Assembly (NCBI GenBank): GCA_016709765.1
Contig: JADJMD010000012.1
Location: 434,001-498,000 of the forward strand
DNA: 64,000 nt
DNA from: Ignavibacteriales bacterium
GTDB lineage: Bacteria > Bacteroidota > Ignavibacteria > Ignavibacteriales > Ignavibacteriaceae
Direction of reading: 5' to 3'
Of this stretch, positions 56,517 to 64,000 are shown in pieces. The position numbers and the translations under genes are program-made. The notes beneath the pieces were generated by a model. It saw only the letters and a program-made list of their open reading frames with translations, had not been told where the DNA came from and did not search any database. Every line of letters starts with the position of its first letter. Within the stretch, counting starts at the first letter, position 1.

Positions 56517-59078
56517 CTATTTAACTTTCACAATGACCATTGTCATATCATCATTAACCGGGGTGGAGCCTCTAAAGAGTTGTACTTCGCTCCAGACTTT
56601 ATCCATAACTTCTGTGGAACGATTGTGTGATTTGCCTTTTAATATTTCGTTTAATTTATCTTCTCCAAATAATTCATCATTTTCATTCATTGCTTCAGTT
56701 ATTCCATCTGAAAAAAAAGCAAATATTTGGTTTGATTTTGTTTTAAGTTCAACTTCCTGCAAGGTTCTTTCAAACACTTCGCCTTTTTCCAAACCCAATC
56801 CAATGCCTTCTGTTTTTATTGATTCAACTGTGCCGTTGTTAGCAGTAATTAGCGGCATATGTCCAGCTCTGCAAAATTTAATAGTATTATTTTCGGTATC
56901 AAAAAGTGCAAGCGTCATTGTAATAAACCAGCTTCGTTCCATTGATTGATATAATCGTTTATTTATTTCAATCAATATTTCTTTTGGGCTGCTGCTTGAT
57001 TGTGATGCTAATTGAATCATCGTTTGCAGCTTTGTCATATATAAAGAAGCTGATAATCCTTTGCCGGAAACATCCGCAACTGCTACGAATATTTTTGTTT
57101 CGGAAAGCGGGATCAAATCATAATAATCTCCGCCGACTTGCATTGCAGGAATCATCTCCCCACTAATATCTAATCCATTTATATAAGGAATATGTTTTGG
57201 CAAAAGCCCCTGTTGTATTTTTTTTGCAAGATCAAGATCTCTTTCAATTTTTATTTTTTCAAGTTCTGTCTTATATAATCTTGCATTCTCTAATGATATT
57301 GCTAATTGATTTGCGGCTGCCGTTAAAAGCTCTAAGTCTTTACCACCAAATTTAGAACCCGAATATTTTAATCCAAATAATAATGCACCGATAACCTTAG
57401 ATTTTACAATCATAGGAATAATTGAATAAATACCTTCTTCAATTAACCTTTCTGCTTTACCTGGGAAAACACTCTCAAAGTCCTGCTGTTCAATGACCGG
57501 ATAATTTGAAACTAATGATTTTGTTCTAAAGACAGTTATAAGATTAGATTTTTCTATATGACAACTTTGATTCGCAAAGCCTACCCCACGGGCTAATGTC
57601 AAGACATCTTCGTCATAATCTCTAATTAAAATTCCAAATTTATTAATCTTTAAAGCATCGATAAAAGTACTAGTTGTTAAATCCAAAATTCTATCAGTCC
57701 CAACAACAGTGGAAACATCGTTGCTGAATTGAATTAACACCTTTTGATATGCAAATTGTTCGGGATAAAATTTTCTAGTAAGAAAACCTTGAAACCTATC
57801 TTTTGTTGATTGAAATATAAAAGCAAAAATTAAAAAGAAAATTCCAGCAATAAGCCCTTGATTCTCTGCTCCAATAACTCTGCTTATTCCCTGCCCCAAT
57901 AAATATATTACCACAAAATAAATACCTGCAATCGTAGCCATTGCGGTACCGTAAATAATCGTGTTTCTAACTACAATGCTTACATCAAGTAGATGATACT
58001 TAAAGATTGCATATGCAAATATTATTGGAACAAAAACTACAAGTATAATCGGCATATAATATTCTGGGGAATTAAACACAGTATCAGAAATTGCCGGTGC
58101 AATAGTACTAACATATAATTGAATCAGGCTTCCAAATGTAAAGGCAATAATAAAAAGTAGAATTGGTTTTTTCTTGATTGGATTTTTTTCTCGTTTGTAC
58201 TGAATTAATAGAGAGAACCAAGAAGCAATATATATTATTAAAAATGTTATTCTTATAAATAGCTGCCATGATCTAAATAAGCTTAAACTTTTAAAATTTG
58301 TCCAGTACAAGGAGCTTGCAAGTATGATACCGGTTAGGCTTAATATAATTGAGGCAGCAATTAAAGCAATCTTTACACTTTTTTTGGAAGCAAATTTAAA
58401 TTGCATAGGGAAAGACCAAACAAAGTATAGAACTAAAAACTGAACGAATACCTGACTGAAGATAACGACACTGCCGGCTATTAATGCAGTTTTAGGTTTT
58501 TCGATAATAAACTTCATAAAGAACAGATCATCAAGCGGAAATAAAACAATTGCTGCAGCCAATACTGTAAATACACCGATCAAATAAAACAGCCTCTGTG
58601 CAAGTCCATCCGGCTTAGCAGTAAATACAATAAAGCCTATTATCAGATATAATAAAGCACTTATACTTTGAGCAAGTGAACCAAATTGAACAAGTTTTTT
58701 TACAAAAACCTGTGTTCTAAGTATTTCTCCTGTTGGTTTTTTAACAACATAATCAGCCAGTTCACCAGACTTAAATTTATTAAGTATTTCTTGAGCTTGA
58801 AGAGTTCCACTAAGTTTAACGTCATCAATTTCCAAAAGTTGGTCACCGTTTCTTATTCCTGCGTTCCACGAAACTCCATTTTCTTTTACCTTAGAAAAAA
58901 ATATTTCAACAGAATCTTTAGATACTTTTTGGGGATTCCACAAACATTCATCATTGGATTGAAGTCTAACTTCCAGAGAAAAGTAGATAGACAGTACTGC
59001 AACAAAGGCAAGCAGCAATGTTAAACCAGAAACAAAGTTCAATCTGTATTTTAAATATATTCTCTTAAATCTGTTCAT
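56517..59078 (-). CDS. Membrane PDZ-7TM-GAF SpoIIE-type serine phosphatase
   Basis: 853 residues. Helix 1 (15-32), an extracytoplasmic PDZ-like domain (about 55-125, WNAGIRNGDQLLEIDDVKL), then about eight membrane helices (135-420), a GAF domain (about 440-600), a short coiled coil (LEKIKIERDLDLAKKIQQG) and the PPM/SpoIIE phosphatase (about 625-853). Metal sites are kept: MQVGGDYYDL, VADVSGKGLSAS, FFSDGITEAMN and VNDDMTMVIV. It should dephosphorylate a STAS protein in response to a membrane or envelope cue. Last gene of the partner-switching cluster, 29 bases after the previous one. Confidence 0.92.
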   Translation of the reverse strand: MNRFKRIYLKYRLNFVSGLTLLLAFVAVLSIYFSLEVRLQSNDECLWNPQKVSKDSVEIFFSKVKENGVSWNAGIRNGDQLLEIDDVKLSGTLQAQEILNKFKSGELADYVVKKPTGEILRTQVFVKKLVQFGSLAQSISALLYLIIGFIVFTAKPDGLAQRLFYLIGVFTVLAAAIVLFPLDDLFFMKFIIEKPKTALIAGSVVIFSQVFVQFLVLYFVWSFPMQFKFASKKSVKIALIAASIILSLTGIILASSLYWTNFKSLSLFRSWQLFIRITFLIIYIASWFSLLIQYKREKNPIKKKPILLFIIAFTFGSLIQLYVSTIAPAISDTVFNSPEYYMPIILVVFVPIIFAYAIFKYHLLDVSIVVRNTIIYGTAMATIAGIYFVVIYLLGQGISRVIGAENQGLIAGIFFLIFAFIFQSTKDRFQGFLTRKFYPEQFAYQKVLIQFSNDVSTVVGTDRILDLTTSTFIDALKINKFGILIRDYDEDVLTLARGVGFANQSCHIEKSNLITVFRTKSLVSNYPVIEQQDFESVFPGKAERLIEEGIYSIIPMIVKSKVIGALLFGLKYSGSKFGGKDLELLTAAANQLAISLENARLYKTELEKIKIERDLDLAKKIQQGLLPKHIPYINGLDISGEMIPAMQVGGDYYDLIPLSETKIFVAVADVSGKGLSASLYMTKLQTMIQLASQSSSSPKEILIEINKRLYQSMERSWFITMTLALFDTENNTIKFCRAGHMPLITANNGTVESIKTEGIGLGLEKGEVFERTLQEVELKTKSNQIFAFFSDGITEAMNENDELFGEDKLNEILKGKSHNRSTEVMDKVWSEVQLFRGSTPVNDDMTMVIVKVK

Positions 59079-59107
59079 CGCTATAAATTAACTATTCTAT
59101 TCGCTGC

Positions 59108-60787
59108 TTATTTAACCTTAACAACCATTAACGTTATATCATCGGATTGATGTGCACCACTAGTAAATTTTTGCACTTCACTTTGTATTCCTTTGAGAAT
59201 CGTATCAGCAGAAGCACCAGCCATTTCTAAAGACAATTTTTCTAACGCTTCATCAGAAAATTCTTCACTCTTTTTGTTCATAGCTTCAGAAATTCCATCT
59301 GTAAATAAAACAAGTACATCATCTTTTTGAAGTTGAATTAATTCTGATTTATAAGGCATCATTGTCTTCATCACACCTAATATCATTCCGCCAATTTCAA
59401 GTTTTGTTATTGTTCCATTCCGAATTAGCAAAGGTGGATTGTGGCCTGCATTTACATAATTAAACGTTTTAGTTACATCATTTAATAATCCCCAAAAGAA
59501 AGTTATAAATCTCCCATCTGAAGTATTACTGGATATAAGATCATTTATTAATCCTGTTGCATCATCCAGAGGAGTATTCTGTCTGCATATTACTTGTAAA
59601 AAGGCTTGCATATTAGCCATCAATAATGAGGCAGGAACTCCTTTTCCCGAAACATCAGCAATTGCAATACAGCAATCATCGTCATCAAGTTGGATTATAT
59701 CATAATAATCACCGCCAACTTGTTTTGACGAAATATTAATAGCTGCTAATTCAAAGTTTTTGAAATAAGGAATTTTCTGTGGTAAAAGATTTCTTTGTAT
59801 ATCACGAGCAAGATCTAATTCTTCTTCTAGTTTTTGCTTTTCTAATGCCTGAATAAATAATCGTCTGTTTTCCATCGATATAATTGCAAGACTTCCAACT
59901 GAAAAAATAAATTCGATATCCGCATCGGTGTAATCAACATTATTAATTCTTCTTCCAAGAATAATTAGCCCTTTTGTTTTACCCTGAATCTGCATTGGCA
60001 CGATAACTTCAATTCCCATTTGAAATAACGGCGGAAAAAGTAACGCAACCTGCTCCTTATTTAAAGAACTGCTAATCTTGTAGTAATCAATTTTTCTGAT
60101 ATTATTTAATAGTTCTTCAACAGGAATTTTTGGTTCTATAACTTCAATATCATTTCCTTCAAACCGCAAAAGAACATATTTCTGGACAAGAAATTGTCCG
60201 ATAAGTGCAAATATTAATAAGCGAGTTACTTTTGTAGATTCAGAAAACAAACCAAACTCTTTACTAAGTTCAAACAACGAACTTAATCTTTGAATTTTGG
60301 AATCAAGTTCACGGTTGACAAGTTTAAGCTCATCAACAATCATAGAATTTTGAATTGCTGATGCAGATATGTTCAGAATTGTTTTTAAAAAATCCATATC
60401 ATCTTTTGAATACAATTGTTTATTAAGTTTTTCTCCCAAACAAACAATTCCAACACATCCATTTGATGAACTAATTTTTTCAACTGCAAGCAAATTATTA
60501 TCAACTAAATATTTTTCTAAGTTTTCACTTTTGATACATTCCTCTGTAGCGTCAAGATCAGGAAACTGTGCTACTCCTTCTTCAGAAATTCCTTTAGAAG
60601 CTTTATGAATTAATTTTCCGTTAATATTTAATACAATAAGTCCTTTTGTAGCTAAAAATTTTCCAAGACAGGTTAACAACACATTATTTAATATAAAACT
60701 TAGATCAAGACTGGAGTTAATTACTCTGCTAAACTCAACAAGTGCAGTAAGATTTCTTTTTACCTTTAGACTTTCATTATCCGGCAT
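59108..60787 (-). CDS. Double-GAF SpoIIE-type serine phosphatase
   Basis: 559 residues, soluble. Two GAF-like domains (about 10-155 and 175-310) are separated by a coiled coil, then a linker (EEELDLARDIQRNLLP) leads to the phosphatase domain (about 335-559). Conserved aspartates: KQVGGDYYDII, IADVSGKGVPASLLMA, LFTDGISEAMN and QSDDITLMVV. RsbU-like activity on a phosphorylated STAS protein is expected. Its start overlaps the stop of the HATPase gene by 11 bases, so the two are translationally coupled. Confidence 0.93.
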   Translation of the reverse strand: MPDNESLKVKRNLTALVEFSRVINSSLDLSFILNNVLLTCLGKFLATKGLIVLNINGKLIHKASKGISEEGVAQFPDLDATEECIKSENLEKYLVDNNLLAVEKISSSNGCVGIVCLGEKLNKQLYSKDDMDFLKTILNISASAIQNSMIVDELKLVNRELDSKIQRLSSLFELSKEFGLFSESTKVTRLLIFALIGQFLVQKYVLLRFEGNDIEVIEPKIPVEELLNNIRKIDYYKISSSLNKEQVALLFPPLFQMGIEVIVPMQIQGKTKGLIILGRRINNVDYTDADIEFIFSVGSLAIISMENRRLFIQALEKQKLEEELDLARDIQRNLLPQKIPYFKNFELAAINISSKQVGGDYYDIIQLDDDDCCIAIADVSGKGVPASLLMANMQAFLQVICRQNTPLDDATGLINDLISSNTSDGRFITFFWGLLNDVTKTFNYVNAGHNPPLLIRNGTITKLEIGGMILGVMKTMMPYKSELIQLQKDDVLVLFTDGISEAMNKKSEEFSDEALEKLSLEMAGASADTILKGIQSEVQKFTSGAHQSDDITLMVVKVK

Positions 60788-61214
60788 TTGTTTTCGCCAT
60801 TTTTATATTTTTTGATAGCAATACTTCATTATATTTTCCGGGGATTGAAACGTACTTAACATCATCCATAAGCGTTTTCATCAAGTACATCCCCAATCCG
60901 CCAACTCTTTTTTGACGATAGTATTTTTGTAAATCAGGTTCAGGAATAGTCTCAGGTTCAAAAGTATTTCCAAAATCAGTAATACTGATTATAAAACGAG
61001 AAAGTGTAGATTTTGTTTTGATAATCAATTCTCCATCAGGAGAAGACTTATAAGCATGCTTAATAATATTCGTGCAGGCTTCATCCACAGCAAGTATGAT
61101 ATTTTCCACAAAATCAGCTGATACACCTGCATTAGATGCAGATGTACTAACAAAATCTCTGATTAGTGAAAGATTTTCAGTCTTGCTTTTTACTCTAAGT
61201 TTTTTTGTCTTCAC
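60777..61214 (-). CDS. RsbW-like anti-sigma/serine kinase (HATPase)
   Basis: 145 residues from a GTG at 61214, five bases after the STAS stop. The frame is open to 61298, but the extra 28 residues overlap the STAS gene and have no family counterpart. GHKL ATPase signatures: LAVDEACTNIIKHAY (N box), ITDFGNTFEP (G1) and GGLGMYLMKTLMDDV (G2). In partner switching such a kinase phosphorylates the STAS protein and otherwise sequesters a sigma factor or other target. The target is not in the window. It lies between the STAS and a phosphatase gene. Confidence 0.92.
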   Translation of the reverse strand: MKTKKLRVKSKTENLSLIRDFVSTSASNAGVSADFVENIILAVDEACTNIIKHAYKSSPDGELIIKTKSTLSRFIISITDFGNTFEPETIPEPDLQKYYRQKRVGGLGMYLMKTLMDDVKYVSIPGKYNEVLLSKNIKMAKTNAG

Positions 61215-61218
61215 TTTA

Positions 61219-61569
61219 TTATTTCTCTGTAAATTTTTGTACAGCTTCCGTTTCTGATTTAAATATTTCGTAAAGCAAAGGAAAACCAAGCAGATCAAAA
61301 ATGTTATAAACTTTATCGTTCATTCCAGATAGTTTTATATCACCATTGCTCTCTCGTATCTTTTCAATGTAAGCCATAAATACACCTAAGCCCGCACTGC
61401 TGATGTATGCAAGTTCTTTGAAGTCAACCACTATCTGGAAACATTTTTTATCTATCAACTCTACAAAGTTGTTTTCAAGGATTGGTGCAGTATGTGCATC
61501 AAGATATCCTTTAAGATTTATTATACTTACAGCACCTTGTTCTTTAATTGAGGTGTTGAACTCTGCCAT
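61219..61569 (-). CDS. RsbV-like STAS anti-sigma factor antagonist
   Basis: 116 residues forming a single STAS domain (GAVSIINLKGYLDAHT, IVVDFKELAYISSAGLGVF). Ser58 in ISSAGLG is at the position phosphorylated in SpoIIAA/RsbV. It should bind the RsbW-like kinase when dephosphorylated and release that kinase's target. Its start lies inside the preceding phosphatase gene, a 43-base overlap. Together with the kinase it forms the core pair of the cluster. Confidence 0.93.
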   Translation of the reverse strand: MAEFNTSIKEQGAVSIINLKGYLDAHTAPILENNFVELIDKKCFQIVVDFKELAYISSAGLGVFMAYIEKIRESNGDIKLSGMNDKVYNIFDLLGFPLLYEIFKSETEAVQKFTEK

Positions 61570-63644
61570 TCTTTAACTCCATCTATGTTATTTTTTTTAT
61601 GCCACTTAAATATAACTAAAGTTATATCGTCATATTGTGAGTGGTTTCTTGAAAATAATGTAACATCTTTTATAACTTCGTTAGCAATTTGGTTAACAGA
61701 TTTATTTGAATGTTCAATCAAAATTTCTGAAAATCTCTGCTCTCCAAAATCTTCAAACTCTTTATTTTTAGCTTCTGTAATTCCATCGGTGTAAAAAACT
61801 ATTGTATCGTTTTCTTTAAAATCTATTTTAATTTCTTCTAAATGATTACTGAATAAAATATTATTTGTAAGCCCCAAACCAATTCCGGAAGGTTTAAACA
61901 TTTCAACAGAATTATCCCTAACTAATATTGCCGGACAATGACCCGCTCGTGAAAATCGAATAATCTCTTTATCAAAATCAATAATTCCATACAAAGCACT
62001 TACAAAATTTTTCTTATTAAGCGTTTGCTGTAATATTTCATTCGCTTTGATTAAAATCTCTTTTGGACTTTCAAGCATACGCGACAACGAACTAAATATT
62101 CCTTTAACTTCTGCCATAATAAATGCAGCGGAAATCCCTTTGCCCGATACATCAGCAATTATAAAAGCAAATTTATTTTTTGCTATTTCAAAATAATCGT
62201 AGTAGTCTCCGCCAACTTCAAATGCCGGAATGAAAACAGAAGACACAGACAGGTTTTCAAATTTTGGATCTTTAGAAGGCAAGATTTTTTTCTGAATTTC
62301 TCTTGCAACATCTAATTCTTTTTCAAGTCTTTCTTTTTCAATTGATTGTTCCAGCAACAAGGAATTTTCTATCGCAATTGAGGCGTAATCAGAAAATGTA
62401 TTTATTGCAGTTTTATCTTCTTCGTAAAAGATGAGCTCATTTTTTCTGGCAGCAATAAGATATCCTTTAACTTCATTGTAAGCCCTTAGTGGTGAAATAG
62501 CCAGACTGCTAAATTTTTCAGAAAGTTGTGATTTGTTTTCAAACTTCTGCAGCGTGCATATTTTGGTTTCAGTAATTTTTTCACAAATTCCGCTCTTAAG
62601 TAAATATTGGTTTATCAAATCCGCATCAACGAGTGCAATATTTTTGTTTGAAAGTATTTTGTTGTCCCCATTTTCATTTACAATAATCCAGGCTGCATCC
62701 GCACTGCTAACTTTAGTTGTAATATCCGTAATAGTTTCTGCAAGTTCTTCAATATCCAAAACCTGTGTAATTAGTTTGCTAAAGAACTGTAGTGATGAGA
62801 CTTCATTTGCTTTTCTGTCATAAGCTTCTGCGGTTGGTATATGAAACAATGTGGTAAAAAATAAAACAAGAAAATAAACCGCCCCATATATAAGCACAAG
62901 GTTAAATAATTGATAAATGGCAGGTGAAAAAGTCATCAAAACTGTTCCGTTAAAATCCGCTTTACCATTATTAATGAGATTTAAAATAAATAGTGCAGAA
63001 ATTATGATTGATAGAATAAGCAAAGAAATTTTTTCTTTTTTGGATATGAATGCAATCCAGGAAATTTTTATCGAATTAAAGACTATCAGAATTATCGAAA
63101 TTATAAAAAATGTGTTATATATAAACTGATACTCTTCTGCGTTAAAAAACAAATTTGAAAGAGCAGATAAAGCAATAAACACAGACATTATAGTGAAATA
63201 TGTACTTTTTCTGTTTTGCTGTTTATAAAAATACAATTCTTTGTATGCTGCAAAAAAGTAACCTGCAATTCCTAAATACATTAAACCATAAAAAGTATGT
63301 AAAAGATTCTCTAAAATTCCTTTGTGCACAAGATTTGAACTGATGTTTTTGATTTGAATATTTAAAAGATTTTCAGCAAACATCATCACCAGAAAAACAA
63401 AAGCACTAATAATTCCAATATTTAAAACAAGTGCTGATGGATGAGGATTTTTTTTACCGAGAGATTTAATCAGAAATAAAATTAGAACTACTAAAAGCAG
63501 AAAAACTATAAAATCATTTACAATAAAAAAGAGGGTTGAGTTACTACTAAAAAAAAGTAAGCGATAAATAAAAGCAGAAACAACCAGCGAGGAGATAATC
63601 CAAATAATAAGATTAAGATTTATTTTAAGGCTGTTAAGGTTCAA
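61527..63644 (-). CDS. Membrane GAF SpoIIE-type serine phosphatase
   Basis: 705 residues. About eight membrane helices span 10-265, then GAF (about 285-430), linker (EKELDVAREIQKKILPS) and phosphatase domain (about 465-690). Metal aspartates are conserved: FEVGGDYYDYFE, IADVSGKGISAAFIMAE, FYTDGITEAKN and QYDDITLVIF. The start is a TTG at 63644; the next Met would remove several helices. No PDZ domain is present, unlike the paralogue at 56517. First gene of the leftward cluster. Confidence 0.9.
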   Translation of the reverse strand: MNLNSLKINLNLIIWIISSLVVSAFIYRLLFFSSNSTLFFIVNDFIVFLLLVVLILFLIKSLGKKNPHPSALVLNIGIISAFVFLVMMFAENLLNIQIKNISSNLVHKGILENLLHTFYGLMYLGIAGYFFAAYKELYFYKQQNRKSTYFTIMSVFIALSALSNLFFNAEEYQFIYNTFFIISIILIVFNSIKISWIAFISKKEKISLLILSIIISALFILNLINNGKADFNGTVLMTFSPAIYQLFNLVLIYGAVYFLVLFFTTLFHIPTAEAYDRKANEVSSLQFFSKLITQVLDIEELAETITDITTKVSSADAAWIIVNENGDNKILSNKNIALVDADLINQYLLKSGICEKITETKICTLQKFENKSQLSEKFSSLAISPLRAYNEVKGYLIAARKNELIFYEEDKTAINTFSDYASIAIENSLLLEQSIEKERLEKELDVAREIQKKILPSKDPKFENLSVSSVFIPAFEVGGDYYDYFEIAKNKFAFIIADVSGKGISAAFIMAEVKGIFSSLSRMLESPKEILIKANEILQQTLNKKNFVSALYGIIDFDKEIIRFSRAGHCPAILVRDNSVEMFKPSGIGLGLTNNILFSNHLEEIKIDFKENDTIVFYTDGITEAKNKEFEDFGEQRFSEILIEHSNKSVNQIANEVIKDVTLFSRNHSQYDDITLVIFKWHKKNNIDGVKEWQSSTPQLKNKVL

Positions 63645-63804
63645 GATATTCCGATTTATATTAAATGTATTGCTTGGCTCCTTAAAAATATATCAAATTA
63701 ATCTACATTTAAAGAAAAGAATTATGAAAGGGATATGGTTTGAAGTGCGGCAAAATAAATGGATTGGCGGTGTTTAATTTTAATCGATTAAACGTAAAAG
63801 TGAA

Positions 63805-64000
63805 TTAAATTTCAATTATATGAACATCATTTGAGATGTCTTTATTAATTGTATCTTTTTTATCAGTCTGTGGATCCTTAAAATCTTCTCTAAACTTTTG
63901 AAGTTCTTTTCTTAGCTTATCCATTTCTTTTTTTAATTCTTTATTCTGCATAAGAATTAAACTGTCCTTTTTAAAAAATTGAATACTGTTATCGCTTGCC
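63805..64000 (-). CDS. C-terminus of an unknown coiled-coil protein (cut by window edge)
   Basis: Frame open from the right edge to TAA at 63805-63807, 64 residues. It is polar and Lys/Glu-rich with heptad spacing (LKKEMDKLRKELQKFREDF) and ends NDVHIIEI. The rest lies outside the window, so no family can be given. An internal ATG at residue 26 is possible, but the open frame upstream argues for a longer gene. Confidence 0.55.
   Translation of the reverse strand, partial: ASDNSIQFFKKDSLILMQNKELKKEMDKLRKELQKFREDFKDPQTDKKDTINKDISNDVHIIEI

Noticed and set aside
1..64000. tRNA, rRNA, riboswitch, IS element, prophage or CRISPR
   Set aside because: No cloverleaf, conserved rRNA segment, transposase, integrase or identical spaced repeat was recognised when reading both strands. 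A covariance-model scan would be decisive for small RNAs.

Overview
The window is A+T-rich and reads as chromosome from a Gram-negative member of the Bacteroidota/Ignavibacteria (FCB) group. Four secreted proteins end in a type IX secretion (T9SS) sorting domain with the N-Y-P-N-P-F-N-P-S/T signature common in Ignavibacteria-like genomes. There is an Oar-type TonB-dependent receptor, several outer-membrane barrels, and a good Bacteroidetes-type promoter (TTG-N20-TAAGTTTG) in front of secD. I see no rRNA, tRNA, CRISPR array, IS element or prophage. The taxonomic placement is inference.

Layout. 1-3148 (-): TonB-dependent receptor lacking only its last residues. 3416-7383 (+): secreted nucleotide pyrophosphatase/phosphodiesterase and a pair of M16 peptidases, one catalytic and one not. 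7397-11868 (-): truA, SDR reductase, DUF2231, a small barrel, enoyl-CoA hydratase and a degenerate polysaccharide-deacetylase-like protein. 12133-15804 (+): five-PAS hybrid histidine kinase and a small PAS protein. 15805-20895 (-): operon with pterin dehydratase, TPR protein, pyrE, M64 peptidase, SpoIIE phosphatase and aldehyde dehydrogenase. 20990-23497 (-): clpC with its terminator. 23843-27427 (+): floA, an anchored unknown protein and a UvrD-type helicase, all overlapping. 27590-35712 (-): three T9SS cargo proteins separated by terminators and paired-hairpin repeats. 36002-41185 (+): glycosyltransferase, methyltransferase and a nucleoside-salvage operon (cdd, tdk, nupC-type transporter, purine nucleoside phosphorylase). 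41257-51023 (-): five tightly coupled genes that look like a synthase-dependent exopolysaccharide system. 51559-54666 (+): secD-secF. 54766-56253: small genes. 56517-63644 (-): partner-switching signalling cluster with three SpoIIE phosphatases, one STAS antagonist and one HATPase anti-sigma-type kinase. 63805-64000 (-): C-terminus of an unknown coiled-coil protein.

Best candidate for an undescribed system: the 41-51 kb operon. It combines a UDP-GlcNAc 2-epimerase, a 1318-residue periplasmic protein joining a DUF2334 deacetylase-like domain to a glycosidase-like barrel, a membrane GT2 with QxxRW, a 415-residue outer-membrane barrel and a T9SS protein with 14 Ycf48-type repeats. The parts parallel Pga/Pel systems, but the epimerase suggests a ManNAc-type sugar and no TPR scaffold is present. 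Second is the partner-switching cluster, where three differently sensed phosphatases appear to converge on one STAS/kinase pair, with no sigma factor nearby.
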